DNA of 64,000 nt from Strongylocentrotus purpuratus. Its lineage: Eukaryota; Echinodermata; Echinoidea; Camarodonta; Strongylocentrotidae. The stretch is from assembly GCF_000002235.5 (NCBI RefSeq), contig NW_022145615.1:15920712-15984711 (forward strand), read 5' to 3'. The stretch's first letter is position 1; each line of letters begins with the position of its first letter. The notes beneath the pieces are model-generated. The model did not search any database. It was given only the letters and a program-made list of their open reading frames with translations, and had not been told where the DNA came from. The translations under genes were made by a program, and so were the position numbers. Positions 30,701 to 38,470 of the stretch are shown here, piece after piece.

Positions 30701-31001
30701 TATTAGCAAATTTGGCTCGATTCTCAATACTCAATACTCAAATTACTGTACAGAGAAGTAACAGCAAGCAGAATTTTTAAAAAAAATTCATTGTTTATCA
30801 TGGATCATGATTCAGAAATTGTTTTTCATTGTATCCTTTCATCTCTTATTTTGGTGTTGTTTGTTTTGATAGGTTACCAGTTACTTTCACACACACTTAC
30901 CAGAGGGTAAAGTAGGCAGTCGAGTCCTCGTCTTTGCCAGAGACAGTGATGAAGAAGATGACAATAAGGATTCATGTTCTACAACAAATATTGTGACATA
31001 G
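9487..31001 (+). CDS. PIGB: PIGB, GPI mannosyltransferase 3 (whole gene, 13 coding exons)
   Basis: This gene encodes the GT22-family ER mannosyltransferase that adds the third mannose, from dolichol-phosphate-mannose, to the GPI anchor precursor. Coding exons are 9487-9716, 10365-10482, 11342-11446, 12072-12220, 13716-13865, 15344-15403, 16395-16446, 17487-17698, 25869-25933, 26463-26679, 27258-27438, 29915-29953 and 30873-31001. They total 1707 nt, or 568 residues plus TAG, and every junction keeps frame. Recognisable family stretches are [14 protein letters not shown] (acidic pair D62-E63 after the first hydrophobic segment), [39 protein letters not shown] (near residue 310), [13 protein letters not shown] and [17 protein letters not shown]. 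Several hydrophobic segments fit a multi-pass ER protein. The acidic C-terminus ([10 protein letters not shown]) is a lineage-specific tail. An acceptor-like TATTACAG at about 9463-9470 suggests a 5' UTR exon further upstream. The family call rests on remembered motifs, not on a search. Confidence 0.92.
9925..10085 (-). repeat. tRNA-derived SINE in PIGB intron 1
   Basis: On the minus strand, TGGCTCAGTGGTAGGAGC matches a tRNA A box (TRGCNNAGYGG). GGTCTCAAGTCTC 30-odd bases later resembles a B box. A non-tRNA body follows to about 9925. Confidence 0.7.
10100..10200. repeat. Dispersed 'agcgctt' repeat with TA microsatellite
   Basis: Contains (TACATG)n, TATAGCGCTTTTCAGGACCG, CAAAGCGCTTTACAG and (TA)n. 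Similar strings occur in SINE tails elsewhere in the window. Confidence 0.4.
10365..10482 (+). CDS. PIGB: PIGB exon 2
   Basis: The exon encodes [18 protein letters not shown] and a hydrophobic segment. It starts after the AC of the minor intron and ends in phase 0 before GTAAGTAAG. Confidence 0.9.
10558..10640 (+). repeat. Helentron/HINE-like repeat, 5' end only (PIGB intron 2)
   Basis: TATGCCTCTGCTACAAAGTA and TGGAGGCATTATG, followed by a short GTCCTTCCGT piece. Tandem units and 3' end are absent. Confidence 0.65.
11342..11446 (+). CDS. PIGB: PIGB exon 3
   Basis: Thirty-five codons from [14 protein letters not shown] to DVARWT, after a TTTGCCAG acceptor. The following donor is GTATCCTTT, the U12 GT-AG type. 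Confidence 0.9.
11447..12071 (+). other. PIGB intron 3, U12-type GT-AG intron
   Basis: The donor GTATCCTTTC matches the U12 consensus. ACCTTAACC around 12049-12057 is a U12-like branch site 15-17 nt before the CTGTCAG acceptor, and there is little pyrimidine tract next to the acceptor, as expected for this class. Confidence 0.82.
12072..12220 (+). CDS. PIGB: PIGB exon 4
   Basis: Encodes [19 protein letters not shown] and the conserved NTMEN. It ends in phase 2 before GTAAGATG. Confidence 0.88.
12417..12856. mobile_element. hAT-like MITE of the CAGGGGCGGATCCAG family
   Basis: The left end CAGGGGCGGATCCAGG is mirrored by CCTGGATACGCCATTG at the right, with TCAGA on both flanks. Runs of G or C lie just inside each end and T42-type and A runs in the middle. 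PIGB intron 4. Confidence 0.65.
13200..13615 (+). repeat. Second Helentron-like repeat family (PIGB intron 4)
   Basis: The head is TATCCCCTCAACGACGAAGT folding onto GGGAGGGGATATAG, then GTCCGTCCGTGCTTCCGTGC, then two diverged units with 'GATAACTT(C/T)AGTAAT' and AGGTCAAGGTCA, then GCGAGGGGATGCTACGCTTT near the end. The layout mirrors the TATGCC family although the sequence differs. Only the architecture supports the class. Confidence 0.5.
13716..13865 (+). CDS. PIGB: PIGB exon 5
   Basis: Encodes [19 protein letters not shown] and continues to FTHFHLLR. The acceptor is CTATATGTAG and the donor GTAATTGA; the exon ends in phase 2. Confidence 0.9.
13955..14385. mobile_element. hAT-like MITE of the CAGMGATGCCAAC family
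   Basis: CAGCGATGCCAACC at the left and GGTTGGCATCTCTG at the right, with TATTAT on both flanks. AT-rich inside, with a GGGCCGACGGGCC palindrome near 14280. PIGB intron 5. Confidence 0.68.
14440..14510 (+). repeat. SINE 3' tail
   Basis: GCGCTTAGAGACTT, GCGCTATATAAAAAC and an ATTATTATT end, like other SINE tails in the window. Confidence 0.5.
14941..15150 (+). other. Short open frame of unknown meaning in PIGB intron 5
   Basis: A 69-codon frame (starting RSVQLWKD and including [20 protein letters not shown]) ends in TGA at 15148-15150. A single stop near 14938 separates it from a further open stretch back to 14887. The composition looks protein-like but I recognise no family. It may be a processed relic or chance. 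Confidence 0.25.
15150..15275 (-). repeat. Diverged SINE body
   Basis: Shares TTCCCCGGCTTTAGCATGGC and GTCAAGTGTGGCAAATGTAG with the SINE at 37373-37650. Confidence 0.55.
15344..15403 (+). CDS. PIGB: PIGB exon 6
   Basis: A short hydrophobic exon ([20 protein letters not shown]). It follows CTTTTCCTGGCAG and ends in phase 2 before GTGAGTT. Confidence 0.85.
16395..16446 (+). CDS. PIGB: PIGB exon 7
   Basis: Encodes [17 protein letters not shown], matching the family's DRxFYG segment. It ends in phase 0 before GTGAGTATG. Confidence 0.87.
16461..17211 (+). mobile_element. Helentron/HINE-like repeat, copy in PIGB intron 7
   Basis: It starts TATGCCTCCG with a foldback to CCAGAGGCAT, then a GTCCGTCCGT stretch, then about five tandem units of 118-145 bp beginning near 16540, 16685, 16821, 16964 and 17082. 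It ends with a subterminal inverted GGAAGCATCA, a near-perfect hairpin (TTCGACTGC-AC-GCAGTTGAA) and GTTCCATCTAG. A 3' hairpin about 10 nt before CTAG and a central tandem array fit Helitron-like non-autonomous elements. Two units carry a perfect AGGTCAAAGGTCA. Confidence 0.72.
17250..17345. repeat. 'TCTCTGTGTATAAGACG' dispersed repeat (PIGB intron 7)
   Basis: CTGTAAATCTCTGTGTATAA begins the piece. Related ends lie at 27515-27605 and 29330-29365, where the inverted form borders other repeats. This is likely a DNA-transposon end family. Confidence 0.5.
17487..17698 (+). CDS. PIGB: PIGB exon 8
   Basis: Encodes [18 protein letters not shown] and [13 protein letters not shown], one of the most conserved parts of the family. 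It ends in phase 2 before GTATGTG. Confidence 0.92.
17835..18322. mobile_element. TTAA-flanked MITE (piggyBac-like), 488 bp
   Basis: TIRs are AGGGATAGTTGA at the left and TCAACTATCCCT at the right, with TTAA at 17831-17834 and 18323-18326. TTAA flanks suggest mobilisation by a piggyBac-type enzyme. The element carries no gene. A related left end is at 36674-36870. Confidence 0.75.
18397..18543 (-). repeat. Split direct repeat B2 (element 3' end)
   Basis: Outer copy of the B repeat. It includes a short (TA)n run that is longer than in B1. Confidence 0.82.
18827..18990 (-). repeat. Split direct repeat A2
   Basis: Second copy of A1, directly joined to B1. The B1/A2 junction reads ATTACATTATTTCC, combining the two outer ends of the element. 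Confidence 0.85.
18989..19132 (-). repeat. Split direct repeat B1
   Basis: Matches B2 at 18397-18543, sharing TTATTTCCTAATTCGCAAAC and ACGACCTTTGCTATACTATA. It abuts A2 directly, sharing a TTA-type junction, as expected for recombination through a circular intermediate. Confidence 0.85.
19659..20684 (-). pseudogene. Tyrosine recombinase region of the PAT/Ngaro-like element
   Basis: An N-terminal SAM-like part ([15 protein letters not shown]) and a C-terminal catalytic part with [18 protein letters not shown] and a Tyr in KNRYVKES, which fit the R-H-x-x-R...H/W...Y pattern of tyrosine recombinases. The T-rich stretch between the two parts looks like a later small insertion. It is a fossil. 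Confidence 0.82.
21182..22803 (-). pseudogene. Reverse transcriptase and RNase H region of the PAT/Ngaro-like element
   Basis: Family motifs include [31 protein letters not shown] and FLDDG (the YxDD-box equivalent), followed by an RNase H-like part with [22 protein letters not shown] and FTDNTG. This order is typical of DIRS-group pol. It is broken. Confidence 0.82.
23266..23910 (-). pseudogene. Gag-like region of the PAT/Ngaro-like element
   Basis: A basic, Ser/Arg-rich region followed by a zinc knuckle ([14 protein letters not shown], type CCHC). Position at the element's 5' side and the knuckle support a nucleic-acid-binding capsid-type protein. It is a fossil. Confidence 0.7.
24131..24296 (-). 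repeat. Split direct repeat A1 (element 5' end)
   Basis: Matches A2 at 18827-18990 in the same orientation over about 163 bp, sharing AAAGCGGCCATGTAGCTCG and CTACAATAGGAAATTACATT. Confidence 0.85.
24394..25054. mobile_element. Tc1/mariner-type MITE with about 200-bp TIRs
   Basis: The ends read CAGAGTGAGTCAAAAAAAAG and, inverted, CCATGTGAGTCAACAAAAG. They are flanked by TA on both sides (24392-24393 and 25055-25056), the mariner target duplication. The inverted arms run about 200 bp (24394-24595 and 24855-25054). There is no transposase. It sits in PIGB intron 8. Confidence 0.8.
25560..25765 (+). repeat. Single-arm copy of the 33676-34235 foldback family (intron 8)
   Basis: Shares CTGTGTACAGTACTTGTAAC, GATGATTCCAGAACCTTGC and GCAATCGCATGACCAGAACT with the left arm of the element at 33676. 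Confidence 0.7.
25869..25933 (+). CDS. PIGB: PIGB exon 9
   Basis: Encodes [20 protein letters not shown], the conserved HKExRF motif. It is separated from exon 8 by 8.2 kb of inserted repeats and ends in phase 1. Confidence 0.92.
26463..26679 (+). CDS. PIGB: PIGB exon 10
   Basis: Encodes the region from LFMEDMHR to MPCHSTPFY. It ends in phase 2 before GTAATTC. A decayed partial copy lies just downstream in intron 10. Confidence 0.92.
26718..26819 (+). pseudogene. Decayed partial duplicate of PIGB exon 10
   Basis: The stretch repeats the 3' half of exon 10 (about 26558-26672): CATTCCATCAGAGAGGGG, then the GTTCAGGA(T/G)GTAGC part, then GGAGAGCAGAGATCTGTCAT. About 20 nt present in the exon are missing and there are scattered substitutions, so it cannot encode the same peptide. 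It has no donor site at its end. It looks like a local tandem duplication that has decayed. Confidence 0.85.
27258..27438 (+). CDS. PIGB: PIGB exon 11
   Basis: Encodes [17 protein letters not shown] and the [17 protein letters not shown] segment. It follows TTTTTTTCAG and ends in phase 0 before GTGAGTATG. Confidence 0.92.
27515..27605. repeat. Short TIR repeat of the TATAAGACG family (intron 11)
   Basis: CTCTGTGTATAAGACGC at the left and GCCTCGTATACACAGGTAC at the right are roughly inverted. Confidence 0.5.
27660..28905 (+). repeat. CR1-like LINE 3' tail split by a HINE-like copy
   Basis: 27660-27895 is an AT-rich 3' UTR-like tract. After the HINE-like insert it resumes and ends GAAAAATTAATAAACTG followed by AACTGAACTGAA, a short tandem terminus typical of CR1-type elements. 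Confidence 0.5.
27896..28843 (+). mobile_element. Helentron/HINE-like repeat, copy in PIGB intron 11
   Basis: The longest copy, with about six tandem units of 130-149 bp (starts near 28005, 28147, 28292, 28441, 28583 and 28717), a TATGCCTCCG foldback head, a GGAGGCAT subterminal repeat, a terminal hairpin near 28813-28832 and CTAG at its 3' end. It interrupts a CR1-like LINE 3' tail, whose two halves flank it. Perfect AGGTCAAAGGTCA occurs at 28097, 28240 and 28534. Confidence 0.75.
29090..29365. repeat. Dispersed repeat ending in the TATAAGACGC family motif (intron 11)
   Basis: A 275-bp stretch ends TGCGTCTTATACACAGAGCT followed by TTACAG, the inverse of the 17250 repeat end. Confidence 0.45.
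29915..29953 (+). CDS. PIGB: PIGB exon 12
   Basis: A 13-codon exon ([13 protein letters not shown]) between CCCCCAACAG and GTGAGTC, in phase 0 at both ends. Confidence 0.86.
30067..30492 (+). mobile_element. Helentron/HINE-like repeat, short copy in PIGB intron 12
   Basis: It has the TATGCCTCCG head, about two and a half tandem units, the CTATGGCGGAGGCATCAT subterminal repeat and a decayed terminal hairpin. The GTCCGTCCGT stretch is missing, so the copy is internally deleted. Confidence 0.7.
30873..31001 (+). CDS. PIGB: PIGB exon 13 (last)
   Basis: Encodes [20 protein letters not shown] and an acidic tail, ending in TAG. The family usually ends near this LPEGKxG segment, so the last 20 or so residues are an extension. 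Confidence 0.9.
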   Translation, partial: VTSYFHTHLPEGKVGSRVLVFARDSDEEDDNKDSCSTTNIVT

Positions 31002-31269
31002 TGATACTGTGAGCTTCGTATGATGTATGGAATGTCTTTCCCTTTGGTCAGATTGGTTTCCTAGTGCCTGTTTGGTGCACATCATTTAAAGTGTACTACC
31101 AATCACCAAAAAATACTTTGATCTGTATGTTTGGGGTTCAATGTCGCTATACTACTGTATACCTACGCCATATATTTCGCAGACATAAATGCTCGCAAAT
31201 GGGAATAGCTAGACCATTTTGTGAGTGATTTTGCAATGACCTGGCATTGTGCAATACCGGTATGGGAAA

Positions 31270-31297
31270 AATAAATGCCATCTAGTGTTAGAATAAA
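31270..31297 (+). other. Two AATAAA poly(A) signals after PIGB
   Basis: AATAAA occurs at 31270-31275 and 31292-31297, about 270-295 nt past the PIGB stop. They are plausible 3' end signals. Use cannot be shown from sequence alone. Confidence 0.5.
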
Positions 31298-31978
31298 CCC
31301 AGCAATGATTTGTAATAGACATTATTTTAAAATCACATTTTATTTTGGGGTCATGTAGTTTCAAACGATAACAAGTAAAGATTAAAAATTATAACTTTCA
31401 ATTCTAAACTGGGGCATGTCCTCGTACAAATGTTTGTTTTGTTTAATGATGAATGGCTTCTCACTCTGATCGTTATTTAATCGAGGACAATATTCTATCC
31501 GAATTTGTAGTAACCGAATGTAAACACTTTAAGAGTTACCGGTACTCAAATAACAAAACATATTACTGCCAATTTCAGTTTCCATTACATGGTGGTTGCC
31601 ATCATTTATCGCAACAACTTTTTGTTCACAACCTAGCTGGCCCTAGCCAACTGACTCAACTATTCAGATACCAAATTTCCTTCCCTGTCACTTTAGGAAA
31701 CAAGCATGTTTCTGTTCAACATTTCTAGTCAATAAGAACTTCCAAATTTTTCCAAAAAGTAAATGGTGTAACAAGTAATAACGGTAATATGTTGTTACCC
31801 TTTGACAAAAATTGAACAAATTTGAAAGACTTACTCAAATGGTTTAAGTAGATGAATCCAATACCCTTTTACTTCAAATCTCCTTTTCTAAAATATATGG
31901 CGCACACAGTATATTCAAGATTTAAGCTTCAAATATTATTTCTATAAAGAGAAAGTTTAAATACACTCTCAATATTAA

Positions 31979-32876
31979 CCCTTACTGTACTGGGCTATTT
32001 TGAGCACCTCCTGATTAGGGGGGGGGGGGGCCTGGTCGGCCCCCCCCCCCATGATCTCGGCCGTCGAAAGGTCGATGAACACAAAAATTTGCATGTTTGT
32101 TGATTTTTACGTAAGGAACAAGATGGTATAATTAATTTTTTCCTAATATGCAAATTTTTGTTGTTATAGCCTAATTAATTATGTAAAATGCTAATTTTAT
32201 GCATTTTACAGAAAACTCTACATTTTTGTCTGTAGACTTGCGAAGAATGTTGAAAATGTATTGAATAAATGTTTCCTTCATCTCAAATTCATGAGGTTAC
32301 ATTATCTTCATGATAATTGAGAATGTATATCAAATCTGGAAATATACAGGGAACTAGAATCATAACAAAAATTGTCAGACTCCACTTTTTGAATGTTAAT
32401 TGAAACTCATTATTCATATGAAGCTTCTTTTCTAACACAAAATAGTAATTTTGATGTAATTAATAATGATAATTTAAGCAAATTTGATGCAATTTTCAAA
32501 TATTTATTTTCTTTTGTATTTTATTGTTTTTTATTTCTTATTATATCTATTGTTTTATTTCTAAAGCATTCTTTTGTTCTGGAATACATCAAGTTACTTT
32601 GAGAAACATATAAAAGCAATTTGATATCAATTCATAGGAAGAAATACATTTAAACCTGTATTTACATTTCTGTTGACATGTGCATACTAATTGTTATGTA
32701 ACACCTTACAGGTACATGTATATCCAATTTCGACGAAAATGGTATCAAAGTGTGCGCAAGACTTGAGGGGAAAAGTCATGGAACGACAATTCAAAATTCC
32801 AAGCGGTTGTGGCGCAATCTCCGAAAATGTCGAGGGGGGGGGCCTCCCAGCCCCCCCCCCCCCAGTACAGTAAGGG
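31979..32876. mobile_element. Non-autonomous piggyBac-like element, 898 bp
   Basis: Perfect 16-bp TIRs CCCTTACTGTACTGGG and CCCAGTACAGTAAGGG are flanked by TTAA (31975-31978 and 32877-32880). TIRs starting CCC and TTAA targets are standard for piggyBac. Inside each TIR sits a run of about 8-13 G paired with a run of about 12 C (near 32018-32051 and 32833-32863). The AT-rich middle has no transposase. Confidence 0.82.
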
Positions 32877-32880
32877 TTAA

Positions 32881-33675
32881 CAAAAAGTGACTTGTGAATA
32901 GACTACTTGTTGCACCTGTACACACTTGAAGGTAAAGGCCTGCACGGAACCCAAACTCCAACTTAGGTTCCATGTGCGGGTTTTATGTGTTTCTCTATTT
33001 TATTCAGACTCCTTATCCATAGAATTCTGGAAAAGTTTTTTATGTTTGATTTTCTACATTCTAACCATACATGACATATTTTCTTTAGGTACAGTTTAAG
33101 CTGTCTAGAAATGAAGATCTTAGTACCATTGTGTTACCCAAGGGAGAAGTTTGGAGAAAATATAAGCCTGTTGTATCTCAAAAATTCAATTATGTTTCAT
33201 ATTGGCAGAGATTTATGTTATTATTTTAAGATATGATGTAAGTACTTTGAGTCACTTTCAACTTTTCTTGAGGAAATGTTAACAATTTCTCACCAAGTAT
33301 GGGTAGTGCAGTATTGATAACTTAATGATTACATGATACATGTATGTCAAGTACCAGCGAAGCCATCCACATTGGGTGATCCCTAAAATGTTATGACTAC
33401 GCCAAGTCTAGAACACCCTCCATTATATATATTTCTCATATACAAACTCACATTTTGTAGTAGCAGCAGCAACATTTGTTTAAAGAGAAGGGGTGGTGAA
33501 TTTAAAGGCAAAGACCAGTTTTAGAAATGCCCCCCTCTCAAAAAATGAAATGGAAGCTTTTATTACCAATCATGTGAAAGAATATGTTTTGACTAATACG
33601 GGATGATACACATTTTGCAGGGAAACCGCCTACTAATTGGTATATTTGGTAAATTATTATATCTATTTGGACCTG
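32881..33675. other. Noncoding stretch, nothing recognised
   Basis: AT-rich, no long open frame and no repeat seen elsewhere in the window. PIGB 3' flank 31300-31974 is similar. Confidence 0.5.
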
Positions 33676-34235
33676 ATAGTGTACAGTGCTTGTAACTTTA
33701 CCAAGACTGGGCCAAATTTCTTATCCTTTTGATGATTCCAGAACCTTGCAGTACACACCGATACTTATATACTAGATGATCAACCTTTTTTGATCGATTC
33801 CACAATGTTTCTTTCACAATGCAATCGCATGACCAGAACTGGTCTTTAACTTTAATGGAAGGAAAATATTAGTTATATTTTTAGTTTTATCTTCAAATGA
33901 AATATATATTGGATTGTTGGTCTTAGTGATATTTATTTTAAGAATGATCCAAATATCAATAGGCCTACTATTTGATTTTGTGTGATTCAGTGTTATACTG
34001 TTAAGGAGTGTTTCCCCATATTCAATACCGGTACTTCTCAAAATCAAGTTAAAGATAAAGTCGAGTTCTAGTCAGGGATTGCATTGTGAAAGAAAAGGTG
34101 TGGAATGGATCAGAAAAAGTTGATCATGTAGCATGTAAGTATTGGTATTACTGCAAGGATCTGGAGTCATCAAAATCATAATAAACTTGGCCCAGTCTTG
34201 GTAAAGTAACAAACACTGTACACAGAACGATGTAT
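33676..34235. repeat. 560-bp foldback repeat
   Basis: Arms of about 185 bp (33676-33862 and 34050-34235) are inverted and about 80-85% alike, sharing CTTTACCAAGACTGGGCCAA and CACAATGCAATC. A single arm recurs in PIGB intron 8. Confidence 0.75.
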
Positions 34236-34734
34236 ATAGGACTACACAAATGATGTCGGGTTACCTACCTTGATTTCCTTGCTATGCTCATCACTCAGCC
34301 AGTATACATTTGCTACCAAAATTGTTTGGCAAATGACATTTATTTGTAATCTTGAACATTCAGTGTAAGTCTTGTTTGATTCTGTGAGAATTCATTTTCT
34401 TTTTTTTTTTCCAGAACTCAAGTTTATCTTTAATGCTCTTCTAGATCACAGCAGATGTCTGAATAATACAGCTGTAATTGATTTGTCATACTTTGTATCT
34501 GCCTTGCCTCCTTTATAGAGAACTTTTATAGCAAATGTTGTGAACTTGTGAACCCAAAAACTATTCAGTTACCAGTAAAAAAAAAAATTGCCAAGGATCG
34601 AATCAAAGAGCCTTTGTAATGATAATATCTGTTTTTTTTAATTTAAAAAAAAAAATTTTATTAAGGAAAAGCATGAATGTCAATATGTGTGATCTTTACT
34701 TTCCATTTAATTAGTGTGTGGGGGGGGGGGGGTG

Positions 34735-35440
34735 TTTGAGGGAGGGAGTGCCCAGCTCTCCCTACCTCTCAGTCTCTGCCCCCCCCCCCCTCCCCCTCCC
34801 TTTCTGTCTTTTAATCTATGCTATTAGTCTCTCCCTCTCATTTTGTTATCAGTCTCTCTCGCTCTCACTTCTTCCTCTTATTCTCTGTTATTAGTGTCTC
34901 TCTCCCTCTCACTCAATCTTGGTTATTAGTCTCTGTCTCCCCCTCCCTCTCAGTCTCTATTATTAGTCTCTCTCCATCCCTCTCTTTCTCGCTCTCTCTC
35001 TCTCCCACTCTCAGTCTCTGTTATTAGTCTCTCTCTCTCTCTCCCCCCCCCCCCCCTTCAGTCTGTCTCTCCCTCCCTCCCTCTCATTCTCTGTTATTAG
35101 TCTCCCCCTCTTTATTATTAGTCTCTCTCCATCCCTCCCTTTCTCTCTCACTCAGTCTCTGTTATTAGTCACTCCCTCCCTCTCTAATATTGGGAGAGAG
35201 AGAGACTAGTAACAGAGAAGGGGGGAAAGAGGAGTCTTTTCCCCCTTCTCTGTTATTAGTCTCTATCTCCCACCCTCTCAGTCTTCCTCTCACTCACTCT
35301 CCCTTGCATTCTCTATTATAAGTCTCACTCTCCATCCCTGTCAGTCGCTGTTATTAGTCTCTCTCCCTCCCTTTCGGTCTGTTATTATTTTTTCTCTCTT
35401 GCTCTCCCTCCCTCTTGGTCTCTTTTGTTACTTTCTCTAC
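34735..35440 (+). repeat. Pyrimidine-rich minisatellite
   Basis: Irregular units contain CAGTCTCTGTTATTAGTCTC plus (CT)n and C-runs, about 15 copies. A short purine-rich inversion lies at 35190-35232. Open frames here are low-complexity artefacts. Confidence 0.8.
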
Positions 35441-36673
35441 TCCTAGTTCTGCCCAGCTAATCATAAAGCATATAAAGTAGCCCCCAGCCGCCGACTTATC
35501 TTGCGCATTCACTCTCGTTCCGCCTTTCCAATTCTTTATGTTGTCTATCCATCTTGCGGGACACCTACCAACAAGGAATGTGTTTTTTTGTATAAGTTTT
35601 GTTACAGTTTGATATTATTGTCTATTTTTTACAGTAAATTCCTTTAAATAGTTAATGAATGGTAAACATAAATTTGAATAGTACACATGTAGTGTCTAAA
35701 AGATCATTCATATAAGGACAATGGAATAACAAACAACACACTTTCTATTAAATATTTCCAAATACCAATTTACTGCAACATAAGCAAAACTTCAATTCAT
35801 GAGCATCTGCATTTTCAAAGGGAGATACCACTTATAAAAAATTTAAAGCCTTCATCTACATGACTGCACAGGAGACCAAAGGTATATTTCAATGTTCACA
35901 AATCCTCCAAATCTCATATTTTGTTTGTGTTACTGCTTTCCATGGTTATGTAATTGTAACAAAGTTCATCTTAATAGAGATTTCCCTCAGCATATTGGTG
36001 GCGATTGTGTAGACTTCAGTCATTTGCTTATTAAATAACCTGCAGGAAACTGTTTTATTTCTTGTTCCTTAGATAAGGTTGTGGCTTCTTCATTAATGAT
36101 GTATCCAACTCCAGACAACTATCCACTGCACAAAGGGGTTGTTTTAACTCTGCTGGCATCAGTGATAATAAAGTTGGTTTGATGATGGGTGCATGAATAA
36201 AGGTCTAGTGAAGACAGGAGAATAAAAAAAAAATGGAGATACATGTACATGTATTAACATTTCATTTATTAACATTTCATTTATTTGACATGAGGTAATA
36301 AGACAACATAAGATTAGCTAATTATTAATATGAAAATCAAAACACATCCCTTGGTTTATAAATAAGAACACAACCGGTACTCGTAAACTTCAAAAATCTA
36401 TGTTTAAACCCTAATGCATTTCATTTATATCAGTTTTTTGTTTGATTAATGGTGCGAGATCAATGGCATCTATCAATTTAACTTGCTCATTTTCTGGTAA
36501 TAATTTAATGAGTTGGCAAATAAGGTAAACTGCAATAGCATACTACCCAGTAGCAACTGACTTTAATATAAAAAAAAAGGTGCACAGACCTTGCAAACTG
36601 ATGCCAAGCATGATAATATTGTATTAAACAGTAACTAAAATAGTTTAAAAGCTCTGAATAGTGAATAGCCACT
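35441..36673. other. Noncoding stretch, nothing recognised
   Basis: AT-rich with no open frame above chance and no repeat match inside the window. The same holds for 34236-34734. Confidence 0.5.
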
Positions 36674-36870
36674 TAAAGGGATACTTAAGTTTTGGTATAG
36701 AGGGTGCTACACAACATAATTTGTTTGTGAGATAATGAAAACCTGAGTGTCAAATCTGAAAAAGCATACAATTTAAATGACAAAATCATCTTTGTTTGAT
36801 CAAAATTGGTTCAGATACGAATAAAATATCCATAAATATATAAACCATTTCTAACATTTGTGGGGCCCCA
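36674..36870. repeat. Partial copy of the TTAA-flanked MITE
   Basis: TTAAAGGGATACTTAAG, then CAATTTAAATGACAAAATCA and TCTTTGTTTGATCAAAAT, as in 17835-18322. No matching right end was found nearby. Confidence 0.65.
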
Positions 36871-37009
36871 CAAATGCTTACACTTTTCAAACCGATGTTT
36901 TTGAATAACTACACATCTATTTAATAATTATTTTAACAAAAAATAACATGCACTAATTCCTTTGGCAAGACATTTAAATGGGTACCGGTAGGAAGGAATT
37001 CCTTAAAAT

Positions 37010-37145
37010 GCTGTGAGCATCGAAATCGGCAGCCTAGCATAGCCGGGTAATATGTTGGAGCGCCTTGAGGACCTTGCAAGGTCGATACGTGCGCTATACA
37101 TGTATATAAGAATCCAATATTATTATATATTATTATTATTATAAA
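37010..37145 (+). repeat. SINE 3' part with (ATT)n tail
   Basis: CTTGAGGACCTTGCAAGGTC, GATACGTGCGCTATA, then AATCCAATATTATTA. The same string recurs at 50395-50465. Confidence 0.65.
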
Positions 37146-37372
37146 ACATGATTGAAACCAATGACTTCTTAGAGAATGAGCTAATGTGGTTTAACGGCTC
37201 TTTTAAATGTTCACAGGCTTGTTCCCAAGTCGCTTGTAATTTTTGTATACCTTTCGAGCATGGTGCAGTTTTAACTATTAGCTATAATGTAATGGTGCAG
37301 GTTTTGGTTACTTAAATTTAGTTTCAGACCAAAACTGTACTCTCTTCTTTTTTTGAAGGCATTTCCGTCATA

Positions 37373-37650
37373 AATTTAATAATAATAATAACAATAGTGG
37401 GTTCTTGTATAGCGCTCGTGTCTGTCAGACTTGACACTCCTGGCGCTCCTGATTATTCCCCTGGCTTTAGCATGGCTGCCATTACAGCGCTCTAGCATTT
37501 CAAGGAGGCAATTCCTGCCAGGTACCCATTTACATCTCCTGGGTTGAGTATGGCAAATGTAGATCAATGTCTTGCAAAAGGACATTAGTGCCGCGGCGGG
37601 ACTCGATTCGCGAACCTTGTGATCGACAGTCCGGTGACATATTATTATGC
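37373..37650 (-). repeat. tRNA-related SINE with (ATT)n tail
   Basis: On the minus strand GGTTCGCGAATCGAGTCCC resembles a tRNA B box near the head, followed by a body (GCCATGCTAAAGCCAGGGG) and a tail of ATT repeats at 37373-37390. A decayed relative is at 15150. Confidence 0.65.
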
Positions 37651-38105
37651 CTATAAGCATTGATTTCAAAACTAATTAAATGTATTCAAAAGAGAAAATC
37701 TTACCTTAAATTATTATATTTCCTGTACATCTACAGAAGACATGGGTTATGAATCTTCTGTCTTTCTGTATTTCCAGTTGATAACAGGAACATACTTGAG
37801 CACTACACTCCAGTCTGTCATGTACAAGACACCAACACCTAGGAATCCTCCCCAGATTAAACCTGTTCTCCTCCTGTTATTCAATCATAAAATTGAAACA
37901 AAATAAAGATTGTAATCACCATTTTATATACCGGTAATCAAATTGTGTTTCTGCCTTTTCTCAAAAAACAAAAAATCTCACATAAGTCAAATCTGTTGAA
38001 ACCAGAAATAATATTTTGACTTAATAGTTCTGGTAAGAGTTTTACGATGAGGATAAAGGCAATATCTATAAGGCTTGCGTAAAAACAGCAATGGTACATT
38101 GTATA
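37651..38105. other. Noncoding stretch, nothing recognised
   Basis: No open frame or repeat match. Confidence 0.45.
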
Positions 38106-38109
38106 CTGT

Positions 38110-38470
38110 TCAGAAACTTGGAATGTGAAGACAACTTAAAGAAGCAAGTACCTTGAGAAAAAACACAAAGACCCACGATCCTGAAAAAATTTGTGGTGTG
38201 AAACTAATAGAAAGAATACAAGTGAGCTCATGGAAAGGTTGGGTCTGGAAGAAACTGATGGAAAAGGTAAAGAGAAGTGGATGGAGATAGATGGGTCATG
38301 TGTTCAGAAAGAAAGATGAACCTGTGAAGAGAGCATGAGATCTGGAAGTGGGTGGCATAAGAGGGGAAGGAGACTGAACATTTCACGAAAGATATGGTGA
38401 AGACAAAAAGCAGTAAGGTTGGTCTAAATGAGAAGGGTGCTCGAGACAAGAAGTGGAGTGAGGGAGTGTC
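38110..38470 (+). pseudogene. C-terminal relic of an RTE-like LINE
   Basis: Reads as a decayed form of the LINE C-terminus: MGHVFRKKDEPVKRA, then DLEVGGIRG, then KGARDKKWSEG, across frame changes and stops. It is similar in kind to the end of the LINE at 45.3-45.7 kb. Confidence 0.6.

Noticed and set aside
34818-35027. Ser/Leu-rich frame in the (CT)n region
   Set aside because: Pure translation of the minisatellite.
37373-37650. tRNA gene
   Set aside because: Only a B-box-like part with a long unrelated body and an (ATT)n tail; this is a SINE, not a functional tRNA.
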